Shown one piece after another: positions 7,567 to 15,235 of a stretch of 50,408 nucleotides of DNA. Both the position numbers and the translations under genes were made by a program. Where the stretch lies: the NCBI GenBank assembly GCA_905478335.1, contig CAJQIC010000046.1, forward strand, positions 1 to 50,408. Reading direction: 5' to 3'. The DNA is from an uncultured Bacteroidia bacterium (GTDB lineage Bacteria; Bacteroidota; Bacteroidia; NS11-12g; UBA9320). The stretch's first letter is position 1. Each line of letters opens with the position of its first letter. The notes beneath the pieces were generated by a model, which had not been told where the DNA came from, made no database searches, and saw nothing but the letters and a program-made list of their open reading frames with translations.

Positions 7567-9523
7567 TTATATCTCCGCTCAATAAAGTTTTGTTGGCCTG
7601 TTGTTGGATGTACATGCGTTTGGCCTGCTCTTTAATTTCTCTATTCACACCAGTTTGGTTAATTCGGATTGAATTTTCAATGTAATTCAGTGCTTCATAA
7701 AGTCTTACATCGGTAAATGAAACACCTTTCATGTTTTGTTTCATCAGGTCTTTCAATATGTCGAGTTTCTTTGTGTATGGTTGCGTGAAGAAATCGTCTG
7801 GATTGTCCCACCAAATTTCAGGGAGGTCAAAGTCGATTAATCGGGCGTCTACTGCCTTTTGAATATTCCGTAAATCACGTGAGGAGAAAAACGGATACTT
7901 CTCTAACACTTGGTTGTAAAACTGACCGAAAAATTCGTGCGCTGTGGTGTCAACTTGTTTGCCCACATTGTGATATAATTCTTGAACTTCAGGTAGTTCA
8001 AATTCATACGTTGTATTTACCAGTTCGTTGATGGATTTGGCTGCTTGCTGGGCATCCATGTAGTCATAGTCCTTCGGATTTTTGCCGTCGACAAACTTCT
8101 TATCCAATTCTTTGTATTTCTTCCACCACAGATAGTCTTGATCCATAAAATCATACTTACTTGAGGCACCTTCCATTGATATGCGCATTTGTATCCGTGA
8201 TAAAACGGCCTTGTCAATTTGATCAGGGATGTTAGTGAAAAGGCTAATTAGTCGATTTCCAAGATTGACGGCATAAGCACCTTCTGTGTTTCTTAAGAAT
8301 ACACCGATAAATTCTCTAACCCCTGCTGAAACACCTTGTCTAGTACGTTCTTCCAAGTTGTTTTCAGCATCATCTATGGGTGCAAATACGATCTTGTTTG
8401 GGTCTTGCATGGGTTTAAACCATTCCATCGCACGCTCGGCTGTTCCCCCTTGAAAAGTAGAGACAATGGTTTCTGGCAATGGCCAAAATAAGAAAGGGTA
8501 GCCCAGTTGATCGCACCGCTCTTGAATCAAAGTAGCTGTTGCGGCAATGAGCATACTCTTACCAGTTCCTGGCTTACCCTCTGCCATGGTTATGGAAGGA
8601 AGACCACCCAATTCATTTATGGGGTTTTTCTTTGTGTCAAAGTCATAACACAACAAACGTTCGGCGTATCGCTTAAACAAGTGTTTGGCTTGTTTATTGG
8701 CAACGATGGCTTCCATGCGCGTCGGGTTGAACTGCATGCCTTTTACGCGTACAGATGATTGCGTTTCGAAGCCTTGCAATACAAACTCGCTGTTTTCTAA
8801 TTTGTAGTGATTCTGTGAGAAAGCGTCAGCATATTTTAACGCATTTTTTCGAAGAATGATTTCTTCCATCAACCGCTCAAAATACAACAAGGTCAGCTTA
8901 ACAAAATGTAAATCGGAATGCACAATTCCAGACCGCTCTATATAAGCAGCATAGTAATATAGGCTGCATTGAATGGCTTTGCTTGGACGTGTAAGGCTAA
9001 CCTCTGGGATTCCACCAAAGTCAATTTGAATTGACGACACCTGGTCGGCTAAATAATCTTGTAAGGCATATTGAATATATGACGCGGCAGAAAACAACAA
9101 TACTGCACTTTGTGTTTGACTTTTGTCGTGAAACTCCGGAAGTTCGGATTGATGCAAGCTCCCGTTTTGATTCTTTTGTTGCAACAAACCAAGGCCGCAG
9201 GCTTCTGCATATTGACTGGCTACGTATTTGCCGATGCAATACCCGGTGCGCACCGCATTCAGTATTTGACTGCTAGCACTTGACAGGATGATTCTATCAT
9301 TACTTATTTTAATGGCTGCCTTAAGCACTGATGCCTCATCTTCTTGGGCAAGATTCATTGCTTTATTGACGTTGGTAAGAAAGTTTAAGTCAATGCCGCT
9401 TGAGGAAGTTGATTTGTTGTCGGGTTTCCACCCAACTTGTTTCAAATAGTTTGTTATCTCGTCTTTGTATTGACTAAGATCTTCTTCTTTTATTTTTAGT
9501 AATGATGATTCTTGTTTTTCCAT
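7559..9523 (-). CDS. AAA+ ATPase, central gene of an uncharacterised six-gene block
   Basis: This 654-residue ATPase has an unassigned helical N-terminal region (1-290), one AAA+ core (about 300-450) and a long C-terminal region. Walker A is GKPGTGKS at 316-323. The pore-loop position holds FQGGTAERAMEWF (357-369), comparable to the YxGxSE...LF segment of classical AAA proteins. Walker B reads IVFAPIDDAEN (378-388), so Asp stands where the catalytic Glu of a DE pair is usual. A sensor-1-like Asn431 (LFTNIP) and an Arg-finger-like LSR at 441-443 follow. AAA proteins remodel or thread client proteins using ATP. The unusual Walker B may slow hydrolysis or shift catalysis to Glu387. Its client is unknown; neighbours suggest one linked to the membrane. 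Confidence 0.85.
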   Translation of the reverse strand: MEKQESSLLKIKEEDLSQYKDEITNYLKQVGWKPDNKSTSSSGIDLNFLTNVNKAMNLAQEDEASVLKAAIKISNDRIILSSASSQILNAVRTGYCIGKYVASQYAEACGLGLLQQKNQNGSLHQSELPEFHDKSQTQSAVLLFSAASYIQYALQDYLADQVSSIQIDFGGIPEVSLTRPSKAIQCSLYYYAAYIERSGIVHSDLHFVKLTLLYFERLMEEIILRKNALKYADAFSQNHYKLENSEFVLQGFETQSSVRVKGMQFNPTRMEAIVANKQAKHLFKRYAERLLCYDFDTKKNPINELGGLPSITMAEGKPGTGKSMLIAATATLIQERCDQLGYPFLFWPLPETIVSTFQGGTAERAMEWFKPMQDPNKIVFAPIDDAENNLEERTRQGVSAGVREFIGVFLRNTEGAYAVNLGNRLISLFTNIPDQIDKAVLSRIQMRISMEGASSKYDFMDQDYLWWKKYKELDKKFVDGKNPKDYDYMDAQQAAKSINELVNTTYEFELPEVQELYHNVGKQVDTTAHEFFGQFYNQVLEKYPFFSSRDLRNIQKAVDARLIDFDLPEIWWDNPDDFFTQPYTKKLDILKDLMKQNMKGVSFTDVRLYEALNYIENSIRINQTGVNREIKEQAKRMYIQQQANKTLLSGDIND

Positions 9524-9603
9524 GTTTCAATGCGATAATGCTTAACTGCTTTATTGCGTTTATGTGCTTTTTATTATTGTTTTAAACTCTCTTTTTTTAA
9601 TTT

Positions 9604-9643
9604 CCTTCAATCCTTCAATCCTTCAATCCTTCAATCCTTCAAT
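9604..9643. repeat. Five perfect copies of an 8-bp tandem repeat
   Basis: CCTTCAAT is repeated five times without a mismatch, followed by a near-copy CCTTTCAA. The array lies 8 nt behind the stop codon of the minus-strand gene ending at 9652, inside the AAA+ block, and would be transcribed as a purine-rich (GATTGAAG-type) track. The repeat unit is shared with 4144-4159. Confidence 0.95.
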
Positions 9644-9651
9644 CCTTTCAA

Positions 9652-10752
9652 CTACTCATCATACACATGTACAGGCGCAGCCAAACTTTTAAGCATTTCT
9701 GGTTCTGTGTCATTCAAGTACTGCAGCACGTCGTGTGATGTAATCATATACGAATGCATATCAGAGATCATCCGCTCCATACATTCTTTGTTCGACTCGT
9801 CTATATGAAATATTTGTCTTAATTCTCCTTTTGACAAGAATGACTTTGTCCGCCGTTCACCCGTCGAGAAAACAACCTCTGTTTTATAGGTCATTAAAAA
9901 CTGATCATCCGGAAAATGTTTTCGTAACATGATGGTATAGGCATGTTTGTCGCGACTATATTTTCCAAAAATTGGCCCAATTTCTATCCGCTTAAGCACC
10001 TTGGGCATAATGTGTTCATACGCGTTATCAATGTCTGACGCAATTACCTTTAAAGGAGACGAGTTGTGTGTTAAACGCTTGATGGTTTCCTCAAACGTCG
10101 CGTCATGGGTAACATCAGAGGTAGGTTCTTTGGCCTTCAATGGATTGTCAAAAACCATGGTATACACATAGGGTTTGTTGGTAACGCTATCGTACGAGGC
10201 CCATGAATAAAAATACGTGCGGGTTTTGTTTTCGTCTGTATGTTGATTGAGCAATTCCAAACCACCTGGTGTAAACTCAGTAAACAGATTAGTCCATTGC
10301 AGTCTAATATAATAACTTGACTTGCTGAGTTGATTCAACAGCTTGAGCGGATCGGTCTTTTTACGAATAAGGTTGTCTAAAATGGACTGTTTCAAAGAGT
10401 CTTTGCTAGGCAATTGAGCCAACGCGATGTCTTTTTTTGCGATGTCGTCATTCAACTTTTTAAACTCCATGAAGTTTGGGAAACCACTTTCTGTGAGGTC
10501 AACCAACATGGAATTCGTCTTGTCGTAAGCGTATTTCAGTCTAAACGCTTCAATAGTGTTTAGAAATTTCTGCGCAAATTGCTTTAGTACTTTTACCTCG
10601 AGTGGGCTTTGCCCAGTCAAATTGTCAATAGAGTTTAAAAGAATCTCAAGACAATTCTTCACATAGTTGAAGTAGTCCGCATACGCGTTTTCACCTTCTA
10701 GAACACTCCTGTCTAGTTCCGTAAAATGATTATTTATGTCAATCGTCTTCAC
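9652..10752 (-). CDS. Unknown soluble protein of the AAA+ gene block
   Basis: The 366-residue protein, starting with GTG at 10752, has no signal peptide or membrane segment. The first half (1-150) is predicted helical, with heptad-like Leu/Ile spacing; the second half is mixed. I recognise no domain. It begins 9 nt after the coiled-coil gene and is separated from the AAA+ gene by 128 nt that contain the 8-bp repeats, the only real gap in the block. An internal promoter for the AAA+ gene could sit there, but I see no TAnnTTTG element. Role unknown. Confidence 0.72.
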   Translation of the reverse strand: MKTIDINNHFTELDRSVLEGENAYADYFNYVKNCLEILLNSIDNLTGQSPLEVKVLKQFAQKFLNTIEAFRLKYAYDKTNSMLVDLTESGFPNFMEFKKLNDDIAKKDIALAQLPSKDSLKQSILDNLIRKKTDPLKLLNQLSKSSYYIRLQWTNLFTEFTPGGLELLNQHTDENKTRTYFYSWASYDSVTNKPYVYTMVFDNPLKAKEPTSDVTHDATFEETIKRLTHNSSPLKVIASDIDNAYEHIMPKVLKRIEIGPIFGKYSRDKHAYTIMLRKHFPDDQFLMTYKTEVVFSTGERRTKSFLSKGELRQIFHIDESNKECMERMISDMHSYMITSHDVLQYLNDTEPEMLKSLAAPVHVYDE

Positions 10753-10761
10753 TAAGAATTG

Positions 10762-12135
10762 TTAATCCATTAAATCATTAACAGACCCTTCTCCGTTGTT
10801 TTTAGGCGCATCATCATTGCTTGGTGTTTCATTCGTTTCCTCATGTTTAAAAGAGAACGTTTCCGAAACGTCGATGCCAAACTTCTTACTGTGTTGGTCC
10901 ATAATTTTGGCGTCTTCTTCTTTGTATTTGGCAGTAGCCTCAGCCATGGCAACCAACACCTGGTGAAGTTCTGTCATACGTTTAGGGTGTTTTTTAACAC
11001 GTTCAATCCTGTCTTTCTCAGAACCTACAAGTACTTTGGCGGCTATTTCAGTAATTTTTTGATCCGTTTTAACACCGGCTTCTTCATACATAGAAGCGGC
11101 TTCTTGAGCTGTCGCAGATTGAATCAATTGTAGACCTGATTCGTATGTAGCAACTCTTTCTTCCGTATCACTTTTTAACTGACCAATCAATTGCTTCAAG
11201 TTGTTTTTGGTTGTTGTTTGTGCTTCTAGGTGAATCACTATTTGATCAACGAATCGCTCTTTAGATTGAAATATACCCAAAGCGATGTTGAACTTACCTT
11301 TTAACTCAGCACGCTGCTCTTTTAAATCCGCAACTTTCTTTTCTTGAGCGGTGTATTCTGGACTATTATTTGGAAGCTCGGTCAGTTCAATTTCTGCTTG
11401 TTTAAGCTGGTTTTCGGTGGTTTCTAAATCCGCTTTACGTTCCTCCATAATCGAAGCAGCTTTTTCTTTGGTTTCAAAAGCCAGTTCTTTTCTGTTTTTG
11501 AGGGATACAATTTGTGTATCTACGTCAAGTATCATATTCTCCACGATTCCAACCATGCCTTGTACTTGGCTGATGATTCGATTTAAGCTTTCTCCGATGT
11601 CGGCATTTTTAAGTCGATCGCGGTAACGGCGTTGTGCTTCTTCTTCTGCCGCTTTCAGGTCTGCAATTTTGTCGGCAAGTTCTGCTTTGGTTTTTCGAAC
11701 CTTGCTGTTTTTATATCCAAACAAAATATTCCATGCATTCGACATGTTTTCAGCAGTTTTTGCCTCGAATTCTGCATCTTCTCTGGCTTTGGTTGCATTG
11801 GCAACCAGCTTTTGCTCAGAAGCGTTTAGTTCTTGAAGCTTAGAGAATTCACCTCCACAGCTGTCAAGCATCGAACGCAGGTGAAGCATCAGTTCTTGCA
11901 AGTCCTGCTCTGTAGCCTCAACATCTCCGTTAAGTGAATTAAAGTTAGCGTTGATGATGCCATCAACTATTTCTTCAGCTGATCGATTTTCACCAACTGC
12001 TTTTTCGATATCTGCTTCTATCTGGTCTAGTTTGGAGGAAATATCCCCTCCAGATTTTTTTTCAAGTTTGGCTTTAAGGCTTTCTACTTTTTTTTGGTCT
12101 CCGAGTTGGTCCAACAGGTCAAAGGAGTCTGACAT
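10762..12135 (-). CDS. Long coiled-coil protein, first gene of the AAA+ block
   Basis: With the start at ATG 12133-12135 (MSDSFDLLDQLGD) the product has 457 residues. The frame is open 16 codons further up, but those codons overlap the probable promoter at 12162-12169, so I reject them. The protein is highly charged, mostly helical, and has long heptad-like stretches at about 110-180 and 190-285. A Ser/Asn/Asp-rich tail ends in NDLMD. There is no membrane segment or signal. It faintly resembles TelA/toxic-anion-resistance-type coiled-coil proteins, but I see no defining motif. It probably forms a filament, scaffold or ring partner of the downstream ATPase (inference). It is followed after 9 nt by the 366-residue gene. 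Confidence 0.75.
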   Translation of the reverse strand: MSDSFDLLDQLGDQKKVESLKAKLEKKSGGDISSKLDQIEADIEKAVGENRSAEEIVDGIINANFNSLNGDVEATEQDLQELMLHLRSMLDSCGGEFSKLQELNASEQKLVANATKAREDAEFEAKTAENMSNAWNILFGYKNSKVRKTKAELADKIADLKAAEEEAQRRYRDRLKNADIGESLNRIISQVQGMVGIVENMILDVDTQIVSLKNRKELAFETKEKAASIMEERKADLETTENQLKQAEIELTELPNNSPEYTAQEKKVADLKEQRAELKGKFNIALGIFQSKERFVDQIVIHLEAQTTTKNNLKQLIGQLKSDTEERVATYESGLQLIQSATAQEAASMYEEAGVKTDQKITEIAAKVLVGSEKDRIERVKKHPKRMTELHQVLVAMAEATAKYKEEDAKIMDQHSKKFGIDVSETFSFKHEETNETPSNDDAPKNNGEGSVNDLMD

Positions 12136-12161
12136 ATATTTCGTTTTTAGGTTAAGAGTCC

Positions 12162-12169
12162 CAAATTTA
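12162..12169 (-). promoter_or_regulatory. TAnnTTTG-type -7 element of the AAA+ block
   Basis: On the minus strand TAAATTTG lies 26 nt before ATG 12135. The predicted start of transcription near 12158 gives a leader of about 20 nt and excludes the longer reading-frame start. A T-rich stretch upstream (around 12186-12189) is a weak -33 candidate. Confidence 0.55.
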
Positions 12170-12341
12170 ATAAATATGGGCACATAAAAGGGTTAAGAAT
12201 AGATGGTATTGTGGTTTTTTAAGACAGACGAAATACGTGTTTACATGAGTGATACAGATCAATAGGGGTTGAATAATTGTAATACGATGTAAGCACCGAT
12301 TAGTTACATTTTTTTCTATTTAAATGTCGTTTATTTGAACC

Positions 12342-13274
12342 ATGATTTCTGTCATCATTCCGATTTACAACGAAGAACAAAATATTCTACCCATGTATGA
12401 CCGCATGGAAGCTGTGTTTGATAAGCTAAACATAAAGCGAGAATATATTTATGTAAACGACGGAAGTGCAGACGAAAGTGAACACGTAATTAAGCAGTTG
12501 GCGAAACAACATGCAGACGTAAAATACATCAACTTTAGCCGAAACTTTGGTCATCAAGTGGCTGTTAGTGCTGGTTTAGACAAGGCCAAGGGAGACAAAG
12601 TGGTGATGATTGACGCCGATGGCCAAGACCCACCAGAAGTAATCGAAGAACTCTATTTAAAAAGTCTAGAAGGTTACGAAGTAGTTTATGCAAAGCGTGA
12701 AAGCAGGAAGGGCGAATCTGCCATGAAGATTGCCACAGCCAAGTGGTTTTATCGTGTACTTAATCGTATTACAAGTTTTGAAATACCGCTAGATACAGGT
12801 GATTTTAGAATAATGGATCGAAAAGTAGTGGATCAGTTGATTAATATGCCAGAGCGTCATAAATTCTTGCGCGGACAGATTTCTTGGATTGGGTTTAACC
12901 AAACGTATGTGTCGTTTAAACGTGACGAACGCATGAGTGGTGAAACTGGATATACGTATGCAAGAATGATTCGGCTAGCGTTAGACGGGATCACGTCTTT
13001 TAGCAATTGGCCTCTCAGGATTGCTACCATATCTGGGTTTGTATTTTCATTTGTCGGATTCATTCTGATTTTGTACACCCTATATTCTAAATATTATTCA
13101 GAAACGTATCAGGCAGGTTGGGCTTCGCAGATGATTACTTTAATATTTATTGGCGGCATTCAACTTATTGGAATTGGAATAATCGGTGAGTATATAAGTC
13201 GGATGAATGAAAACATTAAGGATCGTCCTTTGTATATTGTAAGAGACTCTAATATTTCAGATGCATCAGATTGA
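12342..13274 (+). CDS. Glycosyltransferase family 2, GtrB/DPM1-like with two C-terminal TM segments
   Basis: The 310-residue protein has a GT-A fold: ISVIIPIYNEEQN at 2-14, VNDGSADES at 38-46 and the DAD metal site at 91-93 (IDADGQDPPE). Two membrane helices follow, at about 228-252 and 265-288. This matches bactoprenol glucosyl/glycosyl transferases and dolichol-phosphate sugar synthases, which move a sugar from a nucleotide donor to a lipid phosphate at the inner membrane. The donor sugar cannot be deduced. Its last 14 nt overlap the next gene, suggesting coupled translation. The family call is firm; the precise pathway (polysaccharide or glycan modification) is open. Confidence 0.93.
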   Translation: MISVIIPIYNEEQNILPMYDRMEAVFDKLNIKREYIYVNDGSADESEHVIKQLAKQHADVKYINFSRNFGHQVAVSAGLDKAKGDKVVMIDADGQDPPEVIEELYLKSLEGYEVVYAKRESRKGESAMKIATAKWFYRVLNRITSFEIPLDTGDFRIMDRKVVDQLINMPERHKFLRGQISWIGFNQTYVSFKRDERMSGETGYTYARMIRLALDGITSFSNWPLRIATISGFVFSFVGFILILYTLYSKYYSETYQAGWASQMITLIFIGGIQLIGIGIIGEYISRMNENIKDRPLYIVRDSNISDASD

Positions 13275-13839
13275 GCCACATTATCTATGGCGACATGTGT
13301 ATAAAGCAAGTAACGACCAGAATAGTCCGTTCTACCAAACACAGCACAGCCAGTTCGAGTACACGAATAAGATTTACAATTATTTGGTCCACCCTCAATG
13401 GGATTTTTTTGGCAGTGAAACGTTGTTGCTAAAAGTCCTTTTTGTTGACTACGATATCAAATATGCTGTTATCGAAATGATTGGTGAGTGGAATGATACC
13501 ATTAACAATGACATAGCCATTTTGAAGCGTGAAGTGATTGATGAAATGATCGATCTTGGTATCGAAAAGTTTATCATCCTTGGAGAAAATATATTGAATT
13601 TTCACCCTAGTGATGACGCGTACTATCAAGAATGGTGGGAAGATACACCGGGTGGTTGGGTAGCCTTTTTGCATTGTCGTGATCACATCCTTCAAGAGAT
13701 GGAATCGGTTGGAATTGACAAATTCATACGTTTGGAGGAAGAAGATGAGAACACCTGGAATTGGAAAACCAAAAAACCAGAGCATCTTTTCGAAATCGTC
13801 GATGAAATGATGATGAAGACGCTGACGAGCAGCTCCTAA
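13261..13839 (+). CDS. Conserved-looking hypothetical protein coupled to the glycosyltransferase
   Basis: The 192-residue protein is acidic, soluble and rich in Trp, Tyr and Asp (for example YYQEWWEDTPGGWVAFLHC). ATG 13261 lies inside the end of the glycosyltransferase gene and gives a 14-nt overlap. It has no signal peptide or membrane segment. It may belong to an uncharacterised family of the phylum, but I cannot name one. Coupling suggests a partner of the glycosyltransferase; chance operon membership is equally possible. Confidence 0.75.
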   Translation: MHQIEPHYLWRHVYKASNDQNSPFYQTQHSQFEYTNKIYNYLVHPQWDFFGSETLLLKVLFVDYDIKYAVIEMIGEWNDTINNDIAILKREVIDEMIDLGIEKFIILGENILNFHPSDDAYYQEWWEDTPGGWVAFLHCRDHILQEMESVGIDKFIRLEEEDENTWNWKTKKPEHLFEIVDEMMMKTLTSSS

Positions 13840-13878
13840 TTTTTAATTCTTAATGTTTGATTGGGTTGTTGCACTTCT

Positions 13879-15144
13879 TTAGTCGTTCTCCAACTTCAAC
13901 TTAACCGTTTCGATACGGTGGTCTTCAGAATGTAAGATGGTAAAAATAAACCGACCAAGGTCAATCGTGTCACCCTCGTTTGGAATGCTTTGATGTTCAG
14001 AAATGATAAATCCACCAAGGGTTTCATAATCACCTTCAGGAATCTTTAGGTTATACTTTTCGTTAAGAAAGTCCACTTCTAACTTAGACGACAATTCATA
14101 TTCTAAATCAGATATTTTTTTATCGATTATGTCCGTTTGGTCGTCGTGCTCGTCTTCAATTTCGCCAAAGATTTCTTCGATAATATCTTCGGTGGTTACA
14201 ATTCCGGACGTGCCACCAAACTCGTCAACAACAACGGCAATACTCTTTCTGTTAATGGTAAACTCATTCAACATTTCGTTGGCCAGTTTCGACTCTGTAG
14301 TAATCAGAATTGGAATTAGAATTGAACTTATGGTTTTAGGCTCTTTGAATAAATCAATGTGGTGCACGTAACCGATGATGTTGTCAATGGTGTCCCGATA
14401 AACCAGAATCTTGCTGTGGCCACTTTCCATAAACAAGGTTAGCAGCTCTTGTACAGAACTGTTTAAGTCTATAGCGACAAGTGCGGTTCGCGGTACCATG
14501 CATTCTCTAATTTGAACGCTACCGAAGTCCAACGCATTTTTAAGAATGTCGGTGTCAACGTCTCGATCATCTTCGTGTTTGTGTTTTTGGCTTTCAGTGA
14601 TATAATGGTCTAGGTCCAAACGGCTAAACGTTGGACTCTCTTCTGTAAATTCTTTATTTAAGAAAATTCTAAGCATACGCTTGGCCATCCACAGTGTGAA
14701 ACGTACAAGTGGCGACAAAAGCTTCGCAAAAAATTGAAACGGATAAATGAGCACACTCAGGATACCCGTTGGGTTGATTCTAAAAAGTGCTTTTGGTACA
14801 AACTCGGCCAATACCAAAACAACCAAGGTCGAGATGAATGTGATGATGAGCATTTGTGCAATGCCTTCTAGGTGAATCCCGAACACATCTGAAAGACTAC
14901 GGTTTAATAATCGCTCCATGGCTAAACCATAAATCACGATGGCAATGTTGTTGCCAACAAGAATGGTACTGATAAATCGAGAAGGTGTCTTGATATATCG
15001 AGCGCAAACCATGGCCCATTTTACGCCTTGACCGCTCTTTAATTCAATACGCAACTTGTTCGCCGATAAGAAAGCGATTTCAAGCCCCGAGAAGAAGGCT
15101 GATAAAAGAAGGGTTAGGAGAATGACTATAAAGGTGGATTCCAT
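13879..15144 (-). CDS. CNNM/CorC-type (hemolysin family, UPF0053) membrane protein
   Basis: The 421-residue protein has the usual order for this family. A CNNM transmembrane domain with about four segments spans 1-165 and includes FFSGLEIAFLSANKLRIELK. A CBS pair lies at about 205-325 (MVPRTALVAIDL; VVVDEFGGTSGIVTTEDIIEEIFGEI). A CorC_HlyC C-terminal domain covers roughly 335-420. Relatives take part in Mg2+/Co2+ handling. In Bacteroidota the gliding protein GldE is a close cousin, so gldE cannot be excluded, but no gliding genes are adjacent. It is divergent from gltX with a promoter-like element in between. Confidence 0.9.
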   Translation of the reverse strand: MESTFIVILLTLLLSAFFSGLEIAFLSANKLRIELKSGQGVKWAMVCARYIKTPSRFISTILVGNNIAIVIYGLAMERLLNRSLSDVFGIHLEGIAQMLIITFISTLVVLVLAEFVPKALFRINPTGILSVLIYPFQFFAKLLSPLVRFTLWMAKRMLRIFLNKEFTEESPTFSRLDLDHYITESQKHKHEDDRDVDTDILKNALDFGSVQIRECMVPRTALVAIDLNSSVQELLTLFMESGHSKILVYRDTIDNIIGYVHHIDLFKEPKTISSILIPILITTESKLANEMLNEFTINRKSIAVVVDEFGGTSGIVTTEDIIEEIFGEIEDEHDDQTDIIDKKISDLEYELSSKLEVDFLNEKYNLKIPEGDYETLGGFIISEHQSIPNEGDTIDLGRFIFTILHSEDHRIETVKLKLEND

Positions 15145-15160
15145 GTTGCCTTAAGCAATA

Positions 15161-15168
15161 CAAAAGTA
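15161..15168 (-). promoter_or_regulatory. TAnnTTTG-type -7 element of the CNNM gene
   Basis: On the minus strand TACTTTTG ends 16 nt before ATG 15144, giving a leader of about 13 nt. The -33 region is poor. Confidence 0.5.
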
Positions 15169-15214
15169 TGTAAATTATCGAATTCTAGGGCTTTCTCTAC
15201 CCAAGTCAAAGACT

Positions 15215-15222
15215 TATTTTTG
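15215..15222 (+). promoter_or_regulatory. TAnnTTTG-type promoter of gltX
   Basis: TATTTTTG ends 13 nt before ATG 15236. A TTTC at 15192-15195, separated by 19 nt, fits the usual -33/-7 spacing with one mismatch to TTTG. This is the best two-element promoter in the window. Confidence 0.6.
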
Positions 15223-15235
15223 CGGCGTTTTACTC

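Noticed and set aside
9021-9276. Reading frames inside the AAA+ gene on either strand
   Set aside because: They overlap a gene with clear Walker motifs and have no recognisable domain; they are shadows of it.
9604-9643. CRISPR-like array
   Set aside because: The 8-bp units are directly adjacent with no spacers, so this is a simple tandem repeat.
4183-12135. Known defence or secretion system (BREX, T6SS, MoxR/VWA) for the AAA+ block
   Set aside because: No methylase, PglZ, VWA, ClpV-type or phage-like component is present, and the ATPase has a single AAA core unlike these. I keep it as unassigned rather than force a name.
12136-12183. Longer start of the coiled-coil protein
   Set aside because: The promoter-like TAAATTTG at 12162-12169 lies inside it, and the sequence before MSDSF does not look like the rest of the protein.
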